Assembly: GCA_963578625.1 (NCBI GenBank)
Contig: CAUZEO010000300.1
Span: 1-6,575, forward strand
Direction: 5' to 3'
Length of the DNA: 6,575 nt
Origin: CAUZEO01 sp963578625
GTDB lineage: Bacteria > Verrucomicrobiota > Kiritimatiellia > SLOV01
Shown here in pieces: positions 1 to 6,487 of this stretch. The position numbers and the translations under genes are program-made. The notes beneath the pieces are model-generated. The model was not told the DNA's origin and did not search any database. It saw only the letters and a list, made by a program, of their open reading frames with translations. Position 1 is the stretch's first letter, and the number at the start of each line of letters is the position of its first letter.

Positions 1-125
1 TCGATCATATGCCATCCCGACTGCTGTCGACAGCGGCCGTCAGCATTCGGGACGGAGATGTAAGCATACTTTGACCAGAAATCTTTCGAACTTACAAGAG
101 TTGAAAATTCCATCACAGGACAACC
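1..125 (+). promoter_or_regulatory. ilvD upstream region (leader and possible promoter)
   Basis: This region precedes ilvD and holds no complete gene that I can support. A perfect 12-bp palindrome, GCTGTCGACAGC, lies at 23-34. A TTGACC hexamer at 71-76 resembles a -35 box, but the best partner at 93-98 (TACAAG, 16-bp spacing) is only a weak -10, so the promoter is a guess. Two short open frames cross the region. One on the plus strand, open from the left edge, ends with TGA at 72-74. One on the minus strand is open from an ATG at 113 to the left edge. Either could be the end or start of a neighbouring gene. The region is too short to decide. Confidence 0.3.
117..120 (+). promoter_or_regulatory. 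Ribosome binding site of ilvD
   Basis: AGGA lies 5 nt upstream of the ATG at 126, within ACAGGACAACC. This is the best-placed Shine-Dalgarno sequence in the window, and it supports the start chosen for ilvD. Confidence 0.65.
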
Positions 126-1805
126 ATGAAGAAGACCAATCCATACAGTTCCCAGGTTACACAGCCTGAAAATCAGGGACATTCGCAGGCGATGCTGTTT
201 GCCACCGGGCTGACCGAAGAGGACATGAGCAAACCGCAGATCGGGATTGCCAGCGTCTGGTACGAGGGAAATCCCTGCAACATGCATCTCGGGGGACTGG
301 GAGACCGGATCAAAGAGAGCGTGGTAGCAGCCGGATTGGTCGGCATGCGGTTTAACACCGTGGGGGTTAGCGACGCGATTTCAATGGGCACATCCGGTAT
401 GAGCTATTCACTGCCGTCACGCGACGTAATCGCGGATTCCATCGAGACGATCGTCGGGGGTCTCTTTTACGATGCGGTGATTGGCGTTCCCGGATGCGAC
501 AAAAATATGCCGGGGTGCGTGATGGCAATGGGTCGGCTGAACCGGCCGGCTATCGTCGTTTACGGAGGCACCATGCGTCCCGGATGCACCTCCAAGGGGG
601 AGCCCATCAACGTGCTGCGATCATTAGAAAGCTATGGGGAGTACGTGAGCGGCAAGATGGACCTGGAGGAGCGAAAGGATATCATCCGGAACGCCTGTCC
701 CGGGCCCGGATCCTGTGGGGGCATGTACACCGCGAACACCATGTCGTCGGCGATTGAGGCGCTCGGTATGTCGTTGCCGTATTCCGCATCCACACCGGCC
801 GAGCATCCGGACAAGATTGATGAGTGCCGGCGCGTCGGAGAGGCAATGCGAATCCTTCTGGAGAAAGATCTGAAGCCCCGCGACATCATGACGCGGGAGG
901 CGTTTGAAAATGCCATGGTTGTCGTCGTGGCGCTGGGCGGTTCGACCAACGCACTCTTGCACCTGGTTGCGATGGCAAAGAGCGTGGGGGTCGACCTTTC
1001 CATCGATGCATTCAACCCGGTGAGCGATCGTATTCCCATGCTTGCGGACATGCAGCCCAGTGGAAAGTACCTGATGGCCGATCTACATGACGTGGGCGGG
1101 ACACCCGGCGCGATGAAGTTGCTTCTCGAGAAGGGCGTACTGAACGGGGAGTGCATGACCATAACCGGTAAAACGTTGGCGGAGAATCTTGCAGAGTTAC
1201 CCGAGCTGCAGGCCGGGCAGGAAGTCATTCGAGGCTGGGACAATCCAATCAAGAAGACCGGTCATCTTCGCGTCCTCAAGGGCAACCTTGCTCCGAATGC
1301 CGCGGTGGCGAAGATTACCGGCAAGGAAGGCCTTCGCTTTGTGGGAAAAGCGGTCGTATTCGACTCCGAGGAAGAGATGTTTCAGACGTTCAGAGATCGT
1401 GATATTCAAAAGGGCTCGGTGGTAGTGATCCGCTTCGAAGGCCCGAAGGGCGGTCCCGGCATGCCGGAAATGTTGCAGCCAACGGGGCTGATTATGAGTC
1501 TCGGACTGGGGAAAGACGTGGCGCTGGTCACCGACGGGAGATTTTCGGGCGCATCCCACGGGTTCATCGTGGGCCACGTTACGCCGGAAGCCCAGGAAGG
1601 CGGCCCGATCGCGTTGATCGAAGACGGGGATGAAATTACGATTGATGCAACAACTGATGAACTCTCGGTCGCATTGACGGACGAGGAACTGACCCAACGA
1701 AAAGCAAACTGGACCGCACCTCCATACAAAGCGCAGCAGGGGATCCTTTACAAGTACATCAAGTGCGTCCGCAGTGCCTCGGAAGGCTGCGTTACAGACG
1801 CATAA
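126..1805 (+). CDS. ilvD: Dihydroxy-acid dehydratase IlvD
   Basis: Cytoplasmic Fe-S enzyme that dehydrates 2,3-dihydroxy-isovalerate and 2,3-dihydroxy-3-methylvalerate to the 2-keto acids leading to valine, leucine and isoleucine. It is 559 residues and full length. Visible family motifs are NPCNMH (Cys51), GCDKNMPG (Cys124, Asp125, Lys126), GPGSCGGMYTANTM (Cys197), GGPGMPEM (Glu448) and DGRFSGASHGF (Ser474). The three cysteines are spaced about 73 residues apart, matching the cluster ligands of the plant and mycobacterial [2Fe-2S] enzymes. By analogy, Lys126 should be the carbamylated metal-bridging lysine and Ser474 the catalytic base. The length of about 560 fits this class rather than the longer E. 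coli [4Fe-4S] enzyme of about 615. An AGGA ribosome site 5 nt upstream supports the start. No other ilv or leu gene is in the window, so it appears to be transcribed alone. Edd (phosphogluconate dehydratase) and sugar-acid dehydratases are related, but the length and motifs favour IlvD. The cluster type is inferred. Confidence 0.97.
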   Translation: MKKTNPYSSQVTQPENQGHSQAMLFATGLTEEDMSKPQIGIASVWYEGNPCNMHLGGLGDRIKESVVAAGLVGMRFNTVGVSDAISMGTSGMSYSLPSRDVIADSIETIVGGLFYDAVIGVPGCDKNMPGCVMAMGRLNRPAIVVYGGTMRPGCTSKGEPINVLRSLESYGEYVSGKMDLEERKDIIRNACPGPGSCGGMYTANTMSSAIEALGMSLPYSASTPAEHPDKIDECRRVGEAMRILLEKDLKPRDIMTREAFENAMVVVVALGGSTNALLHLVAMAKSVGVDLSIDAFNPVSDRIPMLADMQPSGKYLMADLHDVGGTPGAMKLLLEKGVLNGECMTITGKTLAENLAELPELQAGQEVIRGWDNPIKKTGHLRVLKGNLAPNAAVAKITGKEGLRFVGKAVVFDSEEEMFQTFRDRDIQKGSVVVIRFEGPKGGPGMPEMLQPTGLIMSLGLGKDVALVTDGRFSGASHGFIVGHVTPEAQEGGPIALIEDGDEITIDATTDELSVALTDEELTQRKANWTAPPYKAQQGILYKYIKCVRSASEGCVTDA

Positions 1806-1830
1806 GATAGTCGCCCACCTCCCGGCAGCA

Positions 1831-1911
1831 GAAATCGAATACGCAATATCGAATTCCCACGGTGGGATTTCCCTTCGGCATTCGATATTGAGCATTCGAT
1901 ATTCGACATTT
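1831..1911. repeat. Palindromic interspersed repeat, 14-bp units in inverted arms
   Basis: The spacer between the convergent ilvD and DUF1854 genes holds a compact inverted structure. On the plus strand the right arm has two tandem 14-bp units, ATTCGATATTGAGC (1880-1893) and ATTCGATATTCGAC (1894-1907), then ATTTC. The left arm carries the same unit on the minus strand: ATTCGATATTGCGT (1854-1841) followed by the truncated ATTCGATTTC (1840-1831). CAATATCGAAT (1844-1854) and ATTCGATATTG (1880-1890) are a perfect 11-bp inverted repeat. Between the arms is a second palindrome, TCCCACGGTGGGA (1855-1867), and a competing GGGATTTCCC (1864-1873). The block is visibly richer in A+T than the flanking genes. 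I recall similar ATTCGATATT repeats from planctomycete- and verrucomicrobia-like genomes, but cannot verify that here. It could fold in RNA and serve as a bidirectional transcription end, although no classical T-tract follows it. Confidence 0.75.
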
Positions 1912-1941
1912 CTCCACGCTCTTCTCTTCCTCCACTCACGG

Positions 1942-2448
1942 TTAACCCAACCGCTCTTCCACGTACAGCCTGCTGTCGGGATCCAGCTGATCCAGATTTG
2001 GAATCTCGAATAGCATTCCCTGGTGGTCGCGAAACACGATGCGATTGCCATCCAGCGAACGAATATCTTCGTCGTGCCGGGTTTGAAACTCTACCGGTCC
2101 ACTGTCCGTGTCCACGCGCCAGACCACCACTTCGAACGTATCGTCAACGTGGTGAATTTTCCGAATCAAGGGAATCAACTCCTGGGTCGAAAGTTCCGAT
2201 TCAACAATCTCCCGAAGCGTGTCGGGTGCGGAGGCGAGATCGGGAATCAGGTGCAGCTCCGCGCCGTCCTTATCCCGGATTGAGATGTATTGATAGGGCA
2301 TGGACCACGGAAAGCTGCGAAGAATTGAGCAATCCCTGCTCGCCTCGCTCCCCTTCGCGGGTAAAAAGGTCAAGGTGCCGTCCAATTCCCGCTGCAGGGC
2401 CGCGCCGCGGGGATCCCTCGTCTCTGATAATTCCGTGGTTGTGCTCAT
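1942..2448 (-). CDS. DUF1854 family protein, partner of the upstream ABC transporter
   Basis: Small protein of 168 residues from the ATG at 2448. A GTG at 2460 in the same frame would add four residues (VRST) and overlap the ABC stop as GTGTGA. I prefer the ATG because GAGAAG lies a few nt upstream and MSTTTE is a natural start. The sequence matches the DUF1854 pattern as I know it: RSFPWSMPYQYISIRDKDG, then ELHLIPDL, an ELSTQELIPLIRKIHHV block, a WRVDTDSGPVEFQTR strand pair, IRSLDGNRIVFRDHQGMLFEI and a final LDPDSRLYVEERL. It has no signal peptide or membrane segment, so it is probably cytoplasmic. In Burkholderia-like bacteria, DUF1854 genes sit beside a similar ABC transporter and cyanophycin synthetase, and are described as cyanophycin metabolism-associated. 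Its molecular role is unknown. Tight coupling to the ABC gene suggests an accessory or regulatory subunit, which is an inference. Confidence 0.85.
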   Translation of the reverse strand: MSTTTELSETRDPRGAALQRELDGTLTFLPAKGSEASRDCSILRSFPWSMPYQYISIRDKDGAELHLIPDLASAPDTLREIVESELSTQELIPLIRKIHHVDDTFEVVVWRVDTDSGPVEFQTRHDEDIRSLDGNRIVFRDHQGMLFEIPNLDQLDPDSRLYVEERLG

Positions 2449-2456
2449 GGTACTTC

Positions 2457-4721
2457 TCACACCGCGAAGATGGACTGCAGTTCCGTCTGCGTCTTGTGAA
2501 GCCGTGCGTACAATCCATCCTTGTCATTGATCAGCTCGTCGTAGGTGTCCAACTGCACCAGCTTTCCTTTTTCAAGGACCATCAGCCGATCCGCCGCCTG
2601 GAGGGTACTCAGGCGGTGCGCGATGGCAACCGTGGTTCTTCCCTTTACCAGGTGACGAATCGCTTCCTGGATCTTCATCTCGGTTTCCGTATCCACGCTA
2701 CTGGTGGCCTCATCGAGGATCAGGATTCTCGGATTGTTCAGAATTGCGCGAGCAATGCTGATCCGCTGGCGCTCTCCGCCGGACAATGTCTGCCCGCGCT
2801 CTCCGACCATGGTGTCGTACCCGTCCGGAAATCCGACGACAAAATCATGCGCATGGGCGGCCTTCGCGGCTCGAATGATATCATCCGTGTCCGCTTTGTC
2901 GTTGCCGTAGGAGATGTTTGCAAGGATTGTTCCGCTGAACAAGTAAGGTTCCTGAAGAACCATGCCCACCTGGCTCCTCATCTCGTGAAGATCCAGATCC
3001 CGAACGTCGACGCCATCGATGAGAATTCGGCCGCGTGATACGTCGTAGAAACGGCAGATGATGTTGACCAGTGTCGTTTTGCCACTGCCCGACGGCCCGA
3101 CCAACCCGATCATTTCACCCGGCTTTACATCGAAACTCACGTCGGTGAGTGTCGGCTTGACTCCGTCATAGCTGAAGCTGACGCTCTCGAACGTAATCCG
3201 ACCCTCGATCTTTGGCGCCGCCACCGGATTCGTCGGCGTGTAGATCGTAAGGGGAGTGTCAATAATCTCAAATACGCGCTGCGCGCTGGTAGCCGCTCGC
3301 TGCAGCAACCGGTTCATCATCCCCAACTGCTCTACCGGTCCGTAAAACATCCAAATGAGTGACGAGAACATTACGAATGTGCCCAGCGTGAACTCCTGCT
3401 GAAGGATTCGTGGGCCAGCGTATGCCCAAATGACGAGATTCCCCATTTGTAGAAGGAGCGTGATCTTCGGCCAGTATCCGGTCCATTCATGGTGGAGCCG
3501 GACGGCCTCATCCAATACGTCCTTGCTTCGCGAGTTGAATTTGGAGATTTCCCGGTCTTCCTGGGTAAACGCCTTGACCACCCGGACACCTGGAATTGCG
3601 TCACTCAACGTGGCAGTCATCCTCGACCACTTGCGCCAGATGCGATGAAAAAATCTCCGCATTCGAACCGTATGGTAGTAGGTCATTATGATTCCAATCG
3701 GAATGGGAATCAGGGTAAGGACCGCCAGCGTGGGCGCGGTCCAGAACATCACCACGCACACCCCAATAATGGTTACCAGGGACATCAGGATTTCAATGAG
3801 ACCGAAGGCAATAAAATCCCACAGCCGGTCGGTATCGTGGCTGATGCGTGAAATCAATTGCCCTGTCGGCTTCTTGTTGAAGAAGGAAAGAGAAAGCTTG
3901 TGAAGGTGCCCGTATGCTTCCGTGCGTAAATCGTGAGCGATGCGCTCACCGACAACCGCCAGGTACTTGAGACGAAAGTGGGTGCAAACGACCCGTGCAA
4001 GAATTACGGCGGCAAGCATTCCGAGTAACGCGTACATCCAACCAAGACGGCTGAAGTCCAAAGGCGCCAGCACGTCGTCGATAAGATGCTTCGTAAGCAC
4101 CGGGGGCACCAGCATCAGGAGTGAAAGCAGTGACGCAGCCACCATTCCGATTGCCGCGGACGTTTTATACGGCTTCGCGTAGCCTACGAGGCGAAGGATG
4201 ATTTTGCGTTTCTGCAGGCAGCGTGGGCAGCTATCGGCCCATTCGGGCATCAGCTGGTTGCATTTCCTGCAGATTCTTTCATCCGCGGGCACCACCTCTT
4301 CACGCGAACCGGACTGAAATCGGGGCAGCGGTTCACCGGTGATGACGGCGCTGCAGTACTGTTCCAACTCGCTGAATCGTCGCGCCTGCCGGCGGGTATA
4401 GTGAAACTCTTCCTCGAGCTTTCCCTGGCGGGCGATCCTCAACCGGCTTTTGCCCCGGCCTTCGACAATGGAAACCGTGGACTCTACGTCCAAAGACAGG
4501 CTGCGAATGCCGGCCGCGTCACCCGGGTCAACCACGACCAGGTTGCTGCCGACCAGCACCAGCCATGTCCGCGCAAACACGTCGTTGGCGGTGACATCAG
4601 ACAATGCATACGCAGTCGGATCATCGCCGTTTCCGCCGGAATTCCGGGCGAGCAGTTTGACGTCGGGGGGAAGTTCGAATCCCTGCTCGCTATAAAATCC
4701 GTCTGTTGGTGGGTTGGCCAT
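2457..4721 (-). CDS. Fused ABC exporter (TMD-NBD) with N-terminal zinc-ribbon extension, cyanophycin-associated type
   Basis: 754-residue half-transporter, expected to act as an inner-membrane homodimer exporting an unknown substrate. Residues 1-175 are an unusual extension: a beta-rich region at about 35-130, then CRKC (Cys151, Cys154) and CPRC (Cys165, Cys168), a likely zinc ribbon. The membrane domain follows at about 178-470, with hydrophobic segments near 188-210, 227-247, 306-328, 331-352, 420-436 and 445-463. The ATPase domain covers about 505-745: Walker A GPSGSGKT (542-549), Q-loop Gln590, signature LSGGE (646-650), Walker B ILILDE (Asp670, Glu671) and H-loop His702. All catalytic residues are present, so it should hydrolyse ATP. 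The generic part resembles MsbA/BmrA-type exporters. The extension plus the downstream DUF1854 gene points to the family annotated as cyanophycin metabolism-associated. No Shine-Dalgarno sequence precedes the ATG at 4721, and I found no in-frame start upstream in the divergent spacer. The substrate is not deducible. Confidence 0.93.
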   Translation of the reverse strand: MANPPTDGFYSEQGFELPPDVKLLARNSGGNGDDPTAYALSDVTANDVFARTWLVLVGSNLVVVDPGDAAGIRSLSLDVESTVSIVEGRGKSRLRIARQGKLEEEFHYTRRQARRFSELEQYCSAVITGEPLPRFQSGSREEVVPADERICRKCNQLMPEWADSCPRCLQKRKIILRLVGYAKPYKTSAAIGMVAASLLSLLMLVPPVLTKHLIDDVLAPLDFSRLGWMYALLGMLAAVILARVVCTHFRLKYLAVVGERIAHDLRTEAYGHLHKLSLSFFNKKPTGQLISRISHDTDRLWDFIAFGLIEILMSLVTIIGVCVVMFWTAPTLAVLTLIPIPIGIIMTYYHTVRMRRFFHRIWRKWSRMTATLSDAIPGVRVVKAFTQEDREISKFNSRSKDVLDEAVRLHHEWTGYWPKITLLLQMGNLVIWAYAGPRILQQEFTLGTFVMFSSLIWMFYGPVEQLGMMNRLLQRAATSAQRVFEIIDTPLTIYTPTNPVAAPKIEGRITFESVSFSYDGVKPTLTDVSFDVKPGEMIGLVGPSGSGKTTLVNIICRFYDVSRGRILIDGVDVRDLDLHEMRSQVGMVLQEPYLFSGTILANISYGNDKADTDDIIRAAKAAHAHDFVVGFPDGYDTMVGERGQTLSGGERQRISIARAILNNPRILILDEATSSVDTETEMKIQEAIRHLVKGRTTVAIAHRLSTLQAADRLMVLEKGKLVQLDTYDELINDKDGLYARLHKTQTELQSIFAV

Positions 4722-4876
4722 TGGAGTAGAGGATTGAATCTCACGGCCTCCCCTTTTACAGGGTGAGTCCCTTGATGAACAGCGCCAAAATAAATTCTTT
4801 TCAAACGTGGGCTCTTCCTTGGTTGAGCCTCATTCTCTTCTCGCCCAATTAGCGCGGGACGATATGCTCAGGGGTC
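4722..4876. promoter_or_regulatory. Divergent intergenic region between ABC and MFS genes
   Basis: This 155-bp gap separates two divergently transcribed units and must carry their promoters unless transcription starts further away. An A+T-rich block at 4786-4804 stands out from its surroundings. On the minus strand it reads TTGAAA (4804-4799) followed by AATTTATTTT, but no good -10 lies at 16-18 bp. On the plus strand TTGAGC at 4823-4828 has no convincing -10 partner. No strong operator-like palindrome was found. The assignment rests on position, not on clear boxes. Confidence 0.35.
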
Positions 4877-6127
4877 ATGTCTCACGACCCCTACCAGGCT
4901 TTTCGATACTCTCCATTTCGGCGGTTTCTCATTGGGATGACCCTGGTGCAAATTTCCGCTGCGATGCAGGGGATCGCGATTGCCTGGGAAATCTACGTTC
5001 GCACAAACAATGCCCTGGCGTTGGGGCTGGTCGGGTTGACCCAGGCGGTTCCCATGTTGCTTTTCACGCTTCCCGGGGGATATCTGGCAGATGTTTTCGA
5101 CCGGAAGAAGCTGATTCGGGTCAGTTTTTTTGGTAGCACTGCCACGTCCCTTGGACTGGCCGCATTCAGCTATGCAGAGGCCAATGTATTCGCTATGTAC
5201 GTCCTTCTCTTCGTTGACGCATCGGTCATGCGGCTTGCCACGGGGGCCCGCACCGCAATTCTGCCACTTCTGGTGCCCGCCGAAGCGTTCGAAAACGCGG
5301 TCAAATGGCGATCCACCCTCTTCCAGCTTTCTTCCGTAATCGGTCCCGCGCTCGGTGGCCTGGTGATTGTCTGGCATTTGCCGGCGGCTTACCTGATCTG
5401 CGCCTGCAGCACCGCTCTCTTCATTGTTCTGCTCTCTTTTATACACACCGCGGATGGGGTGCGTAGCGATCCGGGCGATCCGCTGGGGCAGCTTGTCGAG
5501 GGTCTTCAATTTGTGCGGCATCGCCCGGTTCTGCTGGGTGCGATCTCACTGGACCTATTCGCGGTTCTGCTGGGGGGCGCGGTTTACCTGTTGCCCATTT
5601 TCGCCCGGGACATCATCCATCTGGAGGCTTGGGGGCTGAAGCCCGAAACCGCTCTCGGCTGGTTGCGGGCAGCTCCCGCAGCGGGAGCGCTCTCAATGGC
5701 GCTGCTGCTCACTTACCGGCCGCCGATGCGTAACGCGGGCAGAAACATGTTTCTCGCCGTTGTCGGATTTGGGGTAGCGACCATCCTGTTCGGAATATCG
5801 AAAAACTTCTGGTTTTCGATGGCGATGCTCTTTCTCACTGGATTTTTCGATACCATCAGTGTCGTGATCCGCCATACCCTGGTACAGCTTCGAACTCCGA
5901 ACGAGATGAGGGGCCGCGTCTCCGCGGTAAACTCAATATTTATCGGATCCTCCAACGAACTCGGCGGCTTCGAATCCGGCATCGTTGCGCGAATTTTTAA
6001 TCCCGTCATTTCCGTAGTCAGCGGCGGAATCGGGACCCTCCTCATCGTCGGCTTGTGGGCGAAATGGTTTCCCTCTCTTCGCAAACTGGAGACAATGTCC
6101 GAGAACTCACCAAACGACGAGGTCTGA
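4877..6127 (+). CDS. MFS transporter, EntS/MFS_3-type exporter
   Basis: Inner-membrane secondary carrier of 416 residues, the usual length for a 12-helix major facilitator, probably a proton-driven exporter. Visible features: a short N-terminus with YSPFRRFLIG leading into helix 1; the MFS motif A in loop 2-3, GGYLADVFDRKK (67-78); a polar central loop at about 190-215; and a second-half motif TPNEMRGRVSAVNSIFIGSSNELGGFESG (broken here: TPNEMRGRVSAVN at 340-352, then ELGGFESG at 361-368). That last motif is characteristic of the MFS_3 family, which includes the enterobactin exporter EntS. Hydrophobic helices run up to about 397, followed by a charged tail. No siderophore genes are present, so the substrate is unknown. 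AGGGG at 4870-4874 is only 2 nt from the ATG, too close for a normal ribosome site, but an in-frame stop lies just upstream (about 4850) with no other start between. The gene is 6 bp from the next gene and probably shares its transcript. Confidence 0.92.
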   Translation: MSHDPYQAFRYSPFRRFLIGMTLVQISAAMQGIAIAWEIYVRTNNALALGLVGLTQAVPMLLFTLPGGYLADVFDRKKLIRVSFFGSTATSLGLAAFSYAEANVFAMYVLLFVDASVMRLATGARTAILPLLVPAEAFENAVKWRSTLFQLSSVIGPALGGLVIVWHLPAAYLICACSTALFIVLLSFIHTADGVRSDPGDPLGQLVEGLQFVRHRPVLLGAISLDLFAVLLGGAVYLLPIFARDIIHLEAWGLKPETALGWLRAAPAAGALSMALLLTYRPPMRNAGRNMFLAVVGFGVATILFGISKNFWFSMAMLFLTGFFDTISVVIRHTLVQLRTPNEMRGRVSAVNSIFIGSSNELGGFESGIVARIFNPVISVVSGGIGTLLIVGLWAKWFPSLRKLETMSENSPNDEV

Positions 6128-6133
6128 ATCAGC

Positions 6134-6484
6134 GTGAAAACAAATCTGAATATTCTGACGGAACAAATCAAAAACTTCGCCGACGAACGCGACTGGGAGC
6201 AATTCCACTCGCCCAAGAACTTGACCATGGCCTTGAGCGTGGAAGTGGCCGAACTGATGGAGCACTTCATGTGGCTAACCCAGCAGGAAAGCCGGGAACT
6301 GAAAGAGAGGAAACGGGCTGCAGTGAAAGAGGAGATTGGAGATTCGATGATCTATCTGCTACGCCTGTCCGATCAGTTGGGAATAGATCCATTCGAAGCC
6401 GCCGAGCAGAAGCTGGCTGAGAATGCAAAAAAGTATCCAATAGACAAAGCCCGGGGAAACGCGAAAAAGTACGACGAATTTTGA
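6134..6484 (+). CDS. MazG-like nucleotide pyrophosphohydrolase (DCTPP1/RS21-C6 type)
   Basis: Small all-alpha cytoplasmic enzyme of 116 residues, expected to cleave (d)NTPs to the monophosphate and pyrophosphate and so remove damaged or surplus nucleotides. The metal-binding pattern of the all-alpha NTP pyrophosphatases is intact: Glu37 and Glu40 in SVEVAELMEHFMW, then Glu67 and Asp70 in KEEIGDSMIYLLRLSDQL. An N-terminal ERDWEQFHSPKNLTMAL segment and the C-terminal KYPIDKARGNAKKYDEF signature match the single-domain RS21-C6/dCTPP1 subgroup rather than two-domain E. coli MazG. The start is GTG at 6134, 6 bp after the MFS stop. A GAGG sequence at 6118-6122 region is slightly far upstream, so translational coupling is plausible. 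Substrate preference (dCTP in the animal homologue) cannot be read from the sequence. Confidence 0.9.
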   Translation: MKTNLNILTEQIKNFADERDWEQFHSPKNLTMALSVEVAELMEHFMWLTQQESRELKERKRAAVKEEIGDSMIYLLRLSDQLGIDPFEAAEQKLAENAKKYPIDKARGNAKKYDEF

Positions 6485-6487
6485 GGG

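Noticed and set aside
1831..1911. CRISPR-like short repeats
   Set aside because: The units are 14 bp, tandem without unique spacers and arranged in inverted arms. This is not a repeat-spacer array.
1197..2051. A 284-codon minus-strand frame crossing the ilvD end, the repeat and the DUF1854 end
   Set aside because: It overlaps conserved coding sequence on the other strand. Its 'NVEYRMLNIECRR' stretch is simply the translated ATTCGATATT repeat.
1998..3038. A 346-codon open frame on the plus strand antisense to the DUF1854 gene and the end of the ABC gene
   Set aside because: The minus strand has recognisable conserved families over the same bases, with intact ABC motifs. The plus-strand translation is rich in Arg, Pro, Ser and Cys and shows no domain, typical of a shadow frame in GC-rich DNA.
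4749..4770. Short inverted repeat CCCT/AGGG in the divergent spacer as an operator
   Set aside because: Four-base arms are expected by chance and no second copy was seen nearby.
4484..4804. A 106-codon minus-strand frame starting upstream of the ABC start
   Set aside because: It runs out of frame over the conserved N-terminal part of the ABC gene and its product has no recognisable pattern. A frameshifted longer ABC N-terminus was considered, but the 4721 start already gives a coherent protein.
4868..5521. A 217-codon minus-strand frame antisense to the first half of the MFS gene
   Set aside because: The plus strand encodes a clear 12-helix carrier with motif A. The antisense product is hydrophilic and low in hydrophobic core residues, as expected for the complement of a membrane protein gene.
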